Shown piece after piece: positions 1 to 7,677 of a stretch of 64,000 nucleotides of DNA. Source of the DNA: Anaerobacillus arseniciselenatis. Lineage in GTDB: Bacteria > Bacillota > Bacilli > Bacillales > Anaerobacillaceae. How positions within the stretch are numbered: the stretch's first letter is position 1; each line of letters opens with the position of its first letter. Location of the stretch: NCBI RefSeq assembly GCF_001865995.1, contig NZ_MLQQ01000042.1, positions 124,001-188,000 on the forward strand, read 5' to 3'. Below the pieces are notes generated by a model. That model was given only the letters and a program-made list of their open reading frames with translations. It searched no databases and had not been told where the DNA came from. A program made the position numbers and the translations under genes.

Positions 1-623
1 ACATGCTCGCTTCTAATGTTGGTGAAATTTTAGTGATGTTATTTGCGATGATGTTAGGTATGCCGTTGCCTTTAGTAGCTATTCAAATTTTATGGATTAA
101 TCTCGTGACAGACGGTTTACCGGCAATGGCTCTTGGGCTCGACCAAGCCGAAGATGATGTCATGAAACGTAAACCGCGTCATCCAATGGAAAGTGTATTT
201 GCAAGGGGACTTGCTTGGAAAATTATTAGTCGAGGTTTTATGATTGGGGTGGTAACACTAATTGCGTTTTGGATCACACTGTCGCAAAATCCTGATGAGT
301 TAATTAGAGCGCAAAGTGTGGCATTTGCGACATTAGTCATGGCACAACTTATTCATGTATTTGATTGTCGTAGTGAGCACTCGGTATTCCACCGAAACCC
401 GTTCCAAAACATATATTTAGTATTGGCGGTGCTTTCATCAACAGCACTAATGCTAGTCGTTATGTACTTCCCACCATTACAGCCAGTATTCCATACAGTT
501 GGCTTGGATGTACGTGAATGGTTATTAGTACTTGGATTAGCGTCAGTCCCAACCGTCGCTCTAGCAGGCTTCCAAATTTTTAATAGAGGGAAAAATAAAA
601 CTGTTTTAAGCATTAAATCATAA
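1..623 (+). CDS. yloB: Calcium-transporting P-type ATPase, C-terminal part (partial, start outside window)
   Basis: The reading frame is open from the first bases, so only the C-terminal ~207 residues are present. They carry the membrane domain typical of the C-terminal Cation_ATPase_C region of SERCA-like P2 ATPases: the stretch WINLVTDGLPAMALG (transmembrane helix 6 region with the conserved N-x2-T-D ion-binding residues), the following KRKPRHP motif, and several further hydrophobic helices. The catalytic DKTG aspartate and ATP-binding domain lie upstream of the window. In B. subtilis the ATPase gene yloB sits directly before yloC, as here. Membrane protein, probably exporting Ca2+ from the cytoplasm; substrate is inferred from family and synteny. 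Followed by a clear terminator. Confidence 0.92.
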   Translation, partial: MLASNVGEILVMLFAMMLGMPLPLVAIQILWINLVTDGLPAMALGLDQAEDDVMKRKPRHPMESVFARGLAWKIISRGFMIGVVTLIAFWITLSQNPDELIRAQSVAFATLVMAQLIHVFDCRSEHSVFHRNPFQNIYLVLAVLSSTALMLVVMYFPPLQPVFHTVGLDVREWLLVLGLASVPTVALAGFQIFNRGKNKTVLSIKS

Positions 624-666
624 CTATTAGCACGTAAAAAGTAGAGTTTTCAAAAATTATAATTTG

Positions 667-704
667 AGCTATAAGGACCATTCATTTGACCTTATAGCTT
701 TTTT
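667..704 (+). terminator. Rho-independent terminator after yloB
   Basis: A 10-bp perfect stem AGCTATAAGG / CCTTATAGCT with a 13-nt loop is followed by a run of T. It lies 44 bases after the yloB stop codon. Confidence 0.9.
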
Positions 705-717
705 GTGTGGAAAAGAT

Positions 718-955
718 GGATAGTTGGTTTGTTGGTTAGTGACTAGTTGGAAAGGAAAGCCCTGACTTTGATATGTTCAATGGTAACGTTGCACCGTCAT
801 GACAGTGATGTGTAGAAAAAGGCGGATGATTTCGTGAACGAGCCTCTGAGATTCGTTAGAAGGTCACAGCGAAGAGAAGGAAATCATTCGCCTTTTCCAT
901 ATTAGATGGTGACGGTTACTCTCATGAGCGTTTTGTATGAAAAGAAGGCAGATGT
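718..955. repeat. Dispersed hairpin repeat family 1, copy A
   Basis: The stretch between yloB and yloC holds a member of a repeat family seen six times in this window. The left part has TTGGTTTGTTGGTTAGT. The core is a long hairpin: arm 817-833 (AAAAGGCGGATGATTTC) pairs with arm 880-896 (GAAATCATTCGCCTTTT), one G-T wobble. The loop contains GAACGAGCCTCTGAGATTCG and a conserved AGAAGGTCACAGCGAAG. The right flank has TAGATGGTGACGGTT and TTTTGTATGAAAA. No coding sequence is supported in it. Confidence 0.8.
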
Positions 956-1020
956 TTTCCATGCAAAATGGCTATAATAGCGTTGTTTGAATAAGTTTTA
1001 AGTCTTTCTATTTCCTCTAC

Positions 1021-1049
1021 TTGTTGATAATGGTAAAATTGGTTAGAAT
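1021..1049 (+). promoter_or_regulatory. Possible sigma-A promoter of yloC
   Basis: TTGTTG at 1021-1026 and TAGAAT at 1044-1049 are separated by 17 bases and lie just upstream of the yloC start. The -35 box is weak. This is a pattern match only. Confidence 0.4.
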
Positions 1050-1069
1050 AGAATTGTGGATGTGATATT

Positions 1070-1957
1070 ATGTTAGTCAGTATGACCGGATATGGTCAAT
1101 CATTTATTGAAAATGAAAATTATCGAATTAATGTAGAAATGAAATCAGTCAATCATCGATTTTCAGAAGTAACAATTCGAATGCCACGTCAGTTTTTATT
1201 TTTGGAAGATCGACTAAAAAAAAGTATTAATCAATTTGTACAGCGTGGCAAAGTTGATGTATTCCTTACAATTGAAGGAGAAGGGTTAGTTGAAAGAACT
1301 TTGCAAGTTGATTGGGATCTGCTTAAAGAATTTTATTTAACTCATGAGAGGGCACAAGAAAAACTTGCTGTGACTCAACAGTTAAACTTAGAAAAACTTT
1401 TGCTTCACCCTGATGTCGTTACGGTATTAGAAAAAGATAATCAATCAGAAACTTTAGTGGAACTTATTGCTTCTGCTACAAAAAAGGCAACAGAAGAGCT
1501 TTTGAAAATGCGTCAAAAAGAAGGTTCTGCTCTAGCGGTGGACTTAACACAACGTCTAAAAAAACTAGGTGCGGTAGTAGCGAATGTTGAGGAACATACT
1601 CCTGGTGTGATCGAGGCGTATCAACAACGCTTATTAAAAAGAATGGAAGAACTTTTAGATGAAAAGCTCGAAGTTGAAGAGAGTAGGGTATTAACCGAAG
1701 TCGCTATTTTTTCAGACAAAGCAAATATAGACGAAGAGTTAACAAGGCTAAAGAGTCATTTAGAACAATTCATGTTTATCATTGAACAACATGAGAGCGG
1801 TGCGGTTGGCAGAAAACTCGACTTTCTCGTCCAAGAAATGAATCGAGAAGTAAATACCGTTGGCTCAAAATCTAATGATATATATATTAATAAACAAGTT
1901 GTAGAGTTAAAAGCAGAGCTAGAAAAAATCAAAGAACAAGTCCAAAATATTGAATAG
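1070..1957 (+). CDS. yloC: YicC/YloC family endoribonuclease
   Basis: A 295-residue protein beginning MLVSMTGYGQ, the signature N-terminus of the YicC family (YicC_N, then DUF1732 at the C-terminus). The C-terminal half has the conserved stretches VAIFSDKANIDEEL and GRKLDFLVQEMNREVNT. Length is as usual for the family. YicC/YloC proteins are reported to be metal-dependent endoribonucleases; that function is family knowledge, not visible as a named catalytic motif. Cytoplasmic. The gene keeps its standard place ahead of remA and gmk. The start ATG lies shortly after a possible promoter and no better upstream start is present. Confidence 0.93.
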   Translation: MLVSMTGYGQSFIENENYRINVEMKSVNHRFSEVTIRMPRQFLFLEDRLKKSINQFVQRGKVDVFLTIEGEGLVERTLQVDWDLLKEFYLTHERAQEKLAVTQQLNLEKLLLHPDVVTVLEKDNQSETLVELIASATKKATEELLKMRQKEGSALAVDLTQRLKKLGAVVANVEEHTPGVIEAYQQRLLKRMEELLDEKLEVEESRVLTEVAIFSDKANIDEELTRLKSHLEQFMFIIEQHESGAVGRKLDFLVQEMNREVNTVGSKSNDIYINKQVVELKAELEKIKEQVQNIE

Positions 1958-1983
1958 ATGTTAGCCTAATAATAAAAAAAGTG

Positions 1984-2011
1984 TTAAAATGACCAAAGTT
2001 CTGGTTATAAT
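1984..2011 (+). promoter_or_regulatory. Likely sigma-A promoter of remA-gmk-rpoZ
   Basis: A perfect -10 box TATAAT at 2006-2011 lies 16 bases after TTAAAA (1984-1989) and 24 bases before the remA start. The -35 box is imperfect. Confidence 0.55.
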
Positions 2012-2034
2012 ATATAGATGGGCAGGGGAAATCA

Positions 2035-2295
2035 ATGAACATTAAACTAATTAATATTGGCTTTGGCAATATCGTATCAGCGAATCGAATAATTTCAATC
2101 GTCAGTCCAGAATCAGCTCCAATAAAAAGGATTATTCAGGAAGCACGAGAACGTAATATGTTAATTGATGCTACATATGGCAGAAGAACGAGAGCTGTAA
2201 TTATTGCCGATAGTGATCATGTTATTTTATCTGCTGTTCAACCGGAAACAGTGGCACAACGCTTGACAAATAAGGATGATATTTCTGAAGATTAA
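2035..2295 (+). CDS. remA: Extracellular matrix regulatory protein RemA
   Basis: An 86-residue protein, [19 protein letters not shown] at the N-terminus and [13 protein letters not shown] in the middle, both diagnostic of RemA (YlzA, DUF370 family). In B. subtilis RemA is a DNA-binding transcription activator of biofilm matrix operons and of osmoprotection genes; it forms ring-like oligomers and the conserved Arg residues near position 50 (GRRTR) contact DNA. A purine-rich ribosome binding site (GCAGGGGAA) precedes the ATG. Position between yloC and gmk matches B. subtilis. Confidence 0.95.
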   Translation: MNIKLINIGFGNIVSANRIISIVSPESAPIKRIIQEARERNMLIDATYGRRTRAVIIADSDHVILSAVQPETVAQRLTNKDDISED

Positions 2296-2375
2296 TGGAT
2301 AAGTAAATTAACGATCCGCTTCCGGCTGATAACCCATTAGCTGGAGTTTTCTGATGGAAGATTTTGGAGGTAGAC

Positions 2376-2990
2376 ATGAAAAAAGAAAGAGGTTTATTGA
2401 TCGTCCTTTCTGGACCTTCAGGTGTAGGGAAAGGAACGGTATGTGGCGCGCTTAGGCAGCAAGATACAGATATATTATATTCCGTTTCTGCAACGACGCG
2501 TTCACCACGCGAAGGAGAAATAGATGGAGTTAATTATTTCTTTAAAACACGAGATGATTTTGAAGAAATGATTAAAAATGACAAACTTTTAGAATGGGCT
2601 GAATATGTAGGGAACTACTACGGCACGCCTGTCGATTATGTGGAAAAAACGTTAAGTGAAGGTAAAGATATCATCCTGGAAATTGAAGTGCAAGGGGCGT
2701 TAAAGGTGAGACAACAATTTCCTGAAGGGGTATTTATCTTTTTAATGCCGCCAAGCTTAGCTGAGTTAAGAAGTCGTATTGTAAATCGTGGCACGGAATC
2801 TGAAGATCTTATTAATAATCGAATGACGGTGGCCAAAGATGAGATTGAAATGATGGATAAATATGACTACGTCGTTGAAAATGATGTAGTTGATCTTGCG
2901 GTCGAAAGAATTAAAGCAATTGTTGTTGCTGAGCATTGTAGGAAAGATCGTTTAATTGAAAAATATAAACAATTAGTGGAGGTTGAGTAA
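2376..2990 (+). CDS. gmk: Guanylate kinase
   Basis: Phosphorylates GMP to GDP with ATP in purine nucleotide synthesis and salvage. The 204-residue product has the P-loop [12 protein letters not shown] near the N-terminus, the GMP-binding segment with [19 protein letters not shown], and the lid region [18 protein letters not shown] longer reading frame opens at a TTG (2364), but the GGAGG at 2366-2370 points to the ATG at 2376, which also gives the normal family length. The stop codon directly abuts the rpoZ start, so translation is probably coupled. Confidence 0.96.
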   Translation: MKKERGLLIVLSGPSGVGKGTVCGALRQQDTDILYSVSATTRSPREGEIDGVNYFFKTRDDFEEMIKNDKLLEWAEYVGNYYGTPVDYVEKTLSEGKDIILEIEVQGALKVRQQFPEGVFIFLMPPSLAELRSRIVNRGTESEDLINNRMTVAKDEIEMMDKYDYVVENDVVDLAVERIKAIVVAEHCRKDRLIEKYKQLVEVE

Positions 2991-3206
2991 ATGCTATACC
3001 CATCTATTGATAATTTATTAACGAAACTTGATTCGAAGTATACGTTAGTAACTGTATCTTCAAGAAGAGCGCGTTATTTAAAGGATTCTAACGAAAAAGA
3101 CTTAATGATCGAAAAACCGGTTTCATATAAACAAGTCGGTAAAGCACTAGAAGAAATTTCTTCAGGACAATTGTCTTTTAAACGTAAAGAAGATGAAGAA
3201 GAGTAA
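2991..3206 (+). CDS. rpoZ: DNA-directed RNA polymerase omega subunit
   Basis: A 71-residue protein starting [28 protein letters not shown], typical of Bacillus RpoZ (YloH). Omega assists folding and assembly of the beta-prime subunit of RNA polymerase. The conserved region PSIDxLL...YxLVxxxxxRAR is present, and the C-terminus is the usual acidic/basic tail. The ATG follows the gmk stop without a gap; the ribosome binding site GTGGAGGTTGAG lies inside the end of gmk. Followed by a long hairpin terminator. Confidence 0.95.
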   Translation: MLYPSIDNLLTKLDSKYTLVTVSSRRARYLKDSNEKDLMIEKPVSYKQVGKALEEISSGQLSFKRKEDEEE

Positions 3207-3207
3207 A

Positions 3208-3335
3208 AGGGGATGACTCATGAAAGGTGTCTTACCCCCCATATTTATTATTTAGAGGTTAAACCTTTAAAAAGGTTTTCACTAGTTAATATTTTAATGG
3301 GGGTGGTATACACCACAGGTGAGTCCTCTTTTTTT
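3208..3335 (+). terminator. Very long two-part hairpin terminator after rpoZ
   Basis: The outer arms GGGGATGACTCA (3209-3220) and TGAGTCCTC (3320-3328) enclose a second pair of arms, GGTGT..ACCCCCCAT and ATGGGGGTGG..ACACC. The right arm runs into seven T. The whole is about 128 bases, much longer than a usual terminator. The small reading frame that crosses it is a by-product. Confidence 0.75.
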
Positions 3336-3347
3336 ATGAATTTTGGG

Positions 3348-3540
3348 AATTGTCTAGCTCCAGGCGCCATCGGCTCGACCACTTCAGTCATTCCCTTGCG
3401 GTCTAAAACCTGACCGCTACGGGCAGGCCTTCCAGTGAAGCTACTGCCTGAGTTATTTCTTCGCAGCTTTGCGACGAGTAATCGCAGGAGCATTTCGCCG
3501 ATAGGCGGGCGCCTTACACTTTTCTGAAAGGTAAGAAAGT
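3348..3540. repeat. Dispersed palindromic repeat family 2, copy 1
   Basis: Begins TTGTCTAGCTCCAGGCGCC and ends GGCGGGCGCCTTACACTTTTCT. GGCGCCATCGGC near the left end is inverted as GCCGATAGGCGGGCGCC near the right end. Inside are TGCGGTCTAAAACCTGACCGC (a small hairpin) and the conserved CTACGGGCAGG. This copy carries an extra roughly 60-base insert (from about 3436) not found in copies 3 and 5. Confidence 0.8.
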
Positions 3541-3548
3541 ATAAAAAT

Positions 3549-3704
3549 TTGGGAACTGTCTAGCTCCAGCGCCTAGCTTCTCGAGCGTTTCGGTCCATCA
3601 AGATTTGCCTATTCATGAGCGGAAATCGAAGAGGAGGCAAAGCGTTGCTGGCCCTCCAACGCTTGTCGAAGCTTACCAAGGCGCTTGCGCTTTTCTTGTT
3701 GTTT
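3549..3704. repeat. Dispersed palindromic repeat family 2, variant copy 2
   Basis: Shares both ends with the other members (CTGTCTAGCTCCAGCGCCTAG at the left, AAGGCGCTTGCGCTTTTCTT at the right) but has a different middle, containing GCCTATTCATGAGCGGAAATCG and CCAACGCTTGTCGAAGC. End sequences of this type are common between genes in Bacillus and Geobacillus chromosomes, from memory; copy number must be counted in the full genome. Confidence 0.7.
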
Positions 3705-3752
3705 AGGAAATTATAAATACAAATCATTTGTGGATAACATTTTAACACGAAA

Positions 3753-3878
3753 ACTGTCTAGCTCCAGGCGCCATCGGCTCGACCGCTTCAGACCTGCCCT
3801 TCCGGTCTAAACCCTGACCGCTACGGGCAGGTCTTCCACCGGTTTTCGCCGATAGGCAGGCGCCTTACGCTTTTCTTG
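3753..3878. repeat. Dispersed palindromic repeat family 2, copy 3
   Basis: A compact copy of about 126 bases, from CTGTCTAGCTCCAGGCGCC to CAGGCGCCTTACGCTTTTCTT. Its right end stops a few bases short of the ribosome binding site of coaBC (GGAGG at 3883-3887). The arm pair ACCG..CTTCAG / CCACCGGT differs from copy 1 and copy 5 (ACCACT / AGTGGT) in a way that keeps pairing. Confidence 0.8.
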
Positions 3879-3895
3879 TATGGAGGAGATCAAAT

Positions 3896-5095
3896 ATGTT
3901 AAAGGGGAAAAAAGTTTTATTATGTGTATCTGGTGGGATTGCGGTTTACAAAGCTTGTGCGCTTACTAGCAAATTAACACAAGCAGGTGCGAACGTAAAA
4001 GTTGTTTTAACAGAGGGTGCTACGAAGTTTGTAACCCCTTTGACATTTCAGGCATTATCGAGGGAAACCGTTTATACAGATGTGTTTGAGGAAAAAGAGG
4101 CGACGAAAATCACCCATATCGACATCGCAGATTGGGCGGATGTCGTCATTGTAGCCCCGGCTACAGCTAATATTATTGGTAAAGCTGCAAATGGAATTGC
4201 TGATGATCTCGTATCTACGATGTTGTTAGCAACAACAGCACCGATATTTATAGCTCCAGCGATGAATGTCCATATGTATGAGCACCCAGCAGTGAAAGAA
4301 AATATGAAAACATTGAAGGAACGTGGCTATCATTTTTTAGAGCCGGATGAAGGTTATTTAGCTTGTGGCTACGTAGGTAAAGGTCGTCTAATGGAGCCTG
4401 AAGATATCATTATGCATCTTGATATGTATTTTCGTCCGATAGACTCAAATATAAATGGTAAAACCGTTTTGATTACTGCTGGTCCAACACAAGAAAAAAT
4501 CGATCCAGTTCGTTACTTTACGAATCGCTCATCTGGAAAAATGGGTTATGCGATCGCCCGAGAAGCATCAAAAAGGGGAGCAAAAGTCATTTTAATTTCC
4601 GGCCCTACGAACCTCGAAAAGCCGGATAATGTTGAGTTTGTGCCTGTAATTTCCGCTGCACAAATGTTTGAAAAAGTCATCGAGCGTTACGAAGAAGTGG
4701 ATGTTGTCGTGAAAACAGCCGCAGTAGCTGATTATCGGCCTAAAAACATTCACGATCAAAAAGTAAAAAAACAACCGAGCGATTGGGCTGTTGAAATGGA
4801 GCGTACGACCGATATTTTACAAACGCTAGGGGACAAAAAAACGAAACAGTTACTAGTTGGGTTTGCTGCTGAAAGTGAAAACGTTGACGAATATGCCAAA
4901 GGAAAATTAAAGCGCAAAAATTTAGATATGATTGTTGCTAATAGTATTGTGGAAGCAGGAGCTGGTTTCCAAGGCGATACGAATATCGTTACGATCTATA
5001 AAAAAGATGGGACAAGCAAAGCACTCCCGTTAATGAGTAAACAAGAAGTGTCTGCCAACTTACTTAACGAAATAGAACAATTATTAAAGGACTGA
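3896..5095 (+). CDS. coaBC: Bifunctional phosphopantothenoylcysteine decarboxylase / phosphopantothenate-cysteine ligase
   Basis: Two consecutive steps of coenzyme A synthesis in one 399-residue protein. The N-terminal flavoprotein domain (CoaC) shows VSGGIAVYKA, PATANIIGK, the substrate-binding APAMNVHMYEHPAV and the catalytic-loop cysteine in YLACGYVGKGRL. The C-terminal domain (CoaB, from about residue 190) shows ITAGPTQEKIDPVRYFTNRSSGKMG and later KKNLDMIVANSI. Preceded by GGAGG at good spacing. The next gene, priA, begins four bases after the stop, as in B. subtilis (yloI-priA). Confidence 0.96.
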   Translation: MLKGKKVLLCVSGGIAVYKACALTSKLTQAGANVKVVLTEGATKFVTPLTFQALSRETVYTDVFEEKEATKITHIDIADWADVVIVAPATANIIGKAANGIADDLVSTMLLATTAPIFIAPAMNVHMYEHPAVKENMKTLKERGYHFLEPDEGYLACGYVGKGRLMEPEDIIMHLDMYFRPIDSNINGKTVLITAGPTQEKIDPVRYFTNRSSGKMGYAIAREASKRGAKVILISGPTNLEKPDNVEFVPVISAAQMFEKVIERYEEVDVVVKTAAVADYRPKNIHDQKVKKQPSDWAVEMERTTDILQTLGDKKTKQLLVGFAAESENVDEYAKGKLKRKNLDMIVANSIVEAGAGFQGDTNIVTIYKKDGTSKALPLMSKQEVSANLLNEIEQLLKD

Positions 5096-5099
5096 AAAT

Positions 5100-7514
5100 A
5101 TGATTGTTAAAGTTGTCGTTGATGTACCGTCAGGTCAAACGGATCGCTCTTTTGACTACGAAGTACCTCCTCATTTAGAAAAGGCAATAGAGAGAGGGAT
5201 GAGGGTAATCGTCCCATTTGGACCAAGAAAAGTCCAAGGGTTTGTTGTTGGCATAAGTGATGTAACAGATCTAAACAAATTAAAACCAATCGAAGACGTT
5301 TTGGATGTTACCCCTGTCTTAACGGAGGAACTTCTTGCTTTAGGAGATTGGTTAACAACAAGTGCTCTTTGTTTTAAGATTACTGCTTATCAAGCTATGC
5401 TCCCAGCGGCACTTCGAGCAAAATATAAGAAAGAAATTAGACTCGTTCATAAAGAACGAATGAACGAATTACAAGATGATTTAAAGGCTTTGTTTCAATA
5501 TCAAAGTGTCATTGATTGGGAAGAGCTTACGAAAGGTCATCAACAACGAATCCCTCAGATTAAAAAAGCGATTACGAGTTCAATTTTAGAAGTTATTTAC
5601 GTTGTAAAAGATAAGGTTACATACAAAAAAGTAAAGATCGTTGAACCTAATAACGAGCAAGACCTTTTAGCTGAGTTGAAAACAATAGACAATCGAGCAG
5701 CAAAGCAAAAGCAAGTTATCGAATATTTTTTAAAAAACCGACAACCAATTTCGGTAAAAGAGCTTATCGAACGAATTAGTACAACTCGAAGTACGATTAA
5801 GGCACTGGTAGAGAAAGGTATATTGATAGAAAGAGAAATAGAAGTTTCCAGGGACCCTTATGCCGACCGTGATTTTAAACGGACGACCCCATTAACTTTA
5901 ACTACGAATCAACAAAAAATTATTCAACCTATTTTCGATTCAATCCATCAAAAAGAACATAAAACGTTTCTTATTCACGGTGTCACTGGTAGTGGAAAAA
6001 CAGAAGTATATTTACAATCTATTGCCGAAGTTCTTAAAGAGGGGAAAGAGGCGATTGTACTTGTACCTGAAATTTCGCTTACACCGCAAATGGTTCAACG
6101 ATTTAAAGAACGGTTCGGTTCTTTAGTTGCTGTTCTTCATAGTGCTCTTTCTAAAGGGGAAAAATATGATGAGTGGCGAAAAATCCAACAAGGAAGCGTA
6201 AAAGTAGTTGTTGGCGCAAGGTCAGCAATTTTTGCTCCGTTTAAAAATATTGGAATTATTATTATTGATGAAGAACATGAGGCAACTTATAAGCAAGATG
6301 AAAATCCACGGTACCATGCCAGGGATGTAGCAATTAAACGGGCAAGTGCCTACCAGTGTCCATTAATATTAGGTAGTGCCACTCCGTCTTTAGAGTCGTA
6401 TGCAAGAGCGAAAAAAGGTGTTTATCACTTGTTGTCAATGCTAGAGAGGGTTAACGACGTAAAGTTACCGACGGTTGAAATTATTGATATGCGTGAAGAA
6501 CTTAAAAGCGGTAATCGATCGATGTTTTCCCAATTGCTTTACAAAAAGCTTTCAGAGCGCTTAGCTAGAGGTGAACAAAGTGTCTTATTTTTAAATCGAC
6601 GTGGGTATTCAACGTTTGTAATGTGTCGAGAATGTGGATATGTAGCGGAATGTCCTCACTGTGACATTTCATTAACGTATCACCATACAAGTCGCTCTCT
6701 AAAGTGTCATTACTGCGGTCATGAGGAAGGGATGCCACAGCGTTGTAGTAGTTGTAATAGTGAACATATTCGTTTTTTTGGTTCAGGAACACAAAAAGTT
6801 GAAGAAGAAATAACGAAAGTTTTACCAGGTGCAAGAGTGATTCGGATGGATGTGGATACAACGAGGAAAAAAGGGGCTCATGAAAAGCTGCTTACGGCAT
6901 TTTCGGAAGGAAAAGCTGATATTCTCTTAGGTACACAAATGATTGCTAAAGGGCTAGATTTTCCGAACATAACGCTAGTCGGAGTACTAGCTGCTGATTC
7001 AATGCTCAATCTTCCTGATTTTCGAGCAAGTGAAAGAACGTTTCAGTTGTTAACTCAAGTGAGTGGGAGAGCTGGTCGTCATCAGTTGCCTGGTGAAGTA
7101 GTTATTCAAACCTACACTCCAGAACACTACAGCATTGATTTAGTTCGCAATCATGATTTTATAGCATTTTTTGAAAAAGAAATGATCACAAGACGCATGC
7201 AGGGATATCCACCGTATTATTATGTCACGGTCATTCAAGTGTCTCACGAGGAGATTACGAAGGTCATTGAGGTCACGGGAAAAATAGCTGAATATGTAAA
7301 AAGGTCGTTATCAAATCAGGCCATTGTTTTAGGTCCCGTTGTCGCCTCAATTCCTCGGATTAAAAATAGATATCGCTACCAATGCATGATAAAATACAAA
7401 AATGAACCGACACTAGTTAAAACTTTGAAAGAAATTACCGAAAATTATAAACGTGAGATGAACAAAGGAGACCTACAAGTTTCCATTGATATGAATCCGT
7501 ACGTTTTAATGTAA
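5100..7514 (+). CDS. priA: Primosomal replication restart helicase PriA
   Basis: An 804-residue 3'-to-5' superfamily 2 DNA helicase that restarts stalled replication forks by recognising fork structures and loading DnaD/DnaB/DnaI. Visible parts: N-terminal DNA-binding domain (residues 1-100), Walker A GVTGSGKTEVYL (about 291-302), Walker B DEEHEATYKQ, the helicase-embedded zinc-binding cysteines (CRECGY, CPHC, CHYCG, CSSC; about 510-560) and the motif with QVSGRAGRH. Length is typical. No def gene follows it, unlike in B. subtilis. Confidence 0.97.
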   Translation: MIVKVVVDVPSGQTDRSFDYEVPPHLEKAIERGMRVIVPFGPRKVQGFVVGISDVTDLNKLKPIEDVLDVTPVLTEELLALGDWLTTSALCFKITAYQAMLPAALRAKYKKEIRLVHKERMNELQDDLKALFQYQSVIDWEELTKGHQQRIPQIKKAITSSILEVIYVVKDKVTYKKVKIVEPNNEQDLLAELKTIDNRAAKQKQVIEYFLKNRQPISVKELIERISTTRSTIKALVEKGILIEREIEVSRDPYADRDFKRTTPLTLTTNQQKIIQPIFDSIHQKEHKTFLIHGVTGSGKTEVYLQSIAEVLKEGKEAIVLVPEISLTPQMVQRFKERFGSLVAVLHSALSKGEKYDEWRKIQQGSVKVVVGARSAIFAPFKNIGIIIIDEEHEATYKQDENPRYHARDVAIKRASAYQCPLILGSATPSLESYARAKKGVYHLLSMLERVNDVKLPTVEIIDMREELKSGNRSMFSQLLYKKLSERLARGEQSVLFLNRRGYSTFVMCRECGYVAECPHCDISLTYHHTSRSLKCHYCGHEEGMPQRCSSCNSEHIRFFGSGTQKVEEEITKVLPGARVIRMDVDTTRKKGAHEKLLTAFSEGKADILLGTQMIAKGLDFPNITLVGVLAADSMLNLPDFRASERTFQLLTQVSGRAGRHQLPGEVVIQTYTPEHYSIDLVRNHDFIAFFEKEMITRRMQGYPPYYYVTVIQVSHEEITKVIEVTGKIAEYVKRSLSNQAIVLGPVVASIPRIKNRYRYQCMIKYKNEPTLVKTLKEITENYKREMNKGDLQVSIDMNPYVLM

Positions 7515-7677
7515 TTTTACATTTAAAATTCAAAATTTAAAATGTAAAATTTTCGCTAGCGATGCTTCGTAGCTATGTATAATAGTAATTTTAAGTTTTA
7601 ATTAAACTTCGTAGAGTTACTTTCAATAATTGTAAATTTTAAATTGTTAATTCTACATTAAATAAAGAGGTGTTTAT
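7515..7677. repeat. AT-rich filler between priA and fmt (where def is expected)
   Basis: Made almost entirely of permutations of AATTTAAAATT and AATTGTAAATT around a short less AT-rich centre (CGCTAGCGATGCTTCGTAGC). It shares GTTACTTTCANTAATT and the flanking AATTT tracts with 33671-33776. No reading frame or promoter is convincing. In B. subtilis this position holds the peptide deformylase gene. Confidence 0.5.

Noticed and set aside
3213-3413. Plus-strand reading frame of 66 codons after rpoZ, and minus-strand frames 3248-3493 and 3560-3748
   Set aside because: They cross the long rpoZ terminator and repeat family 2 copies. Coding is not conserved between repeat copies.
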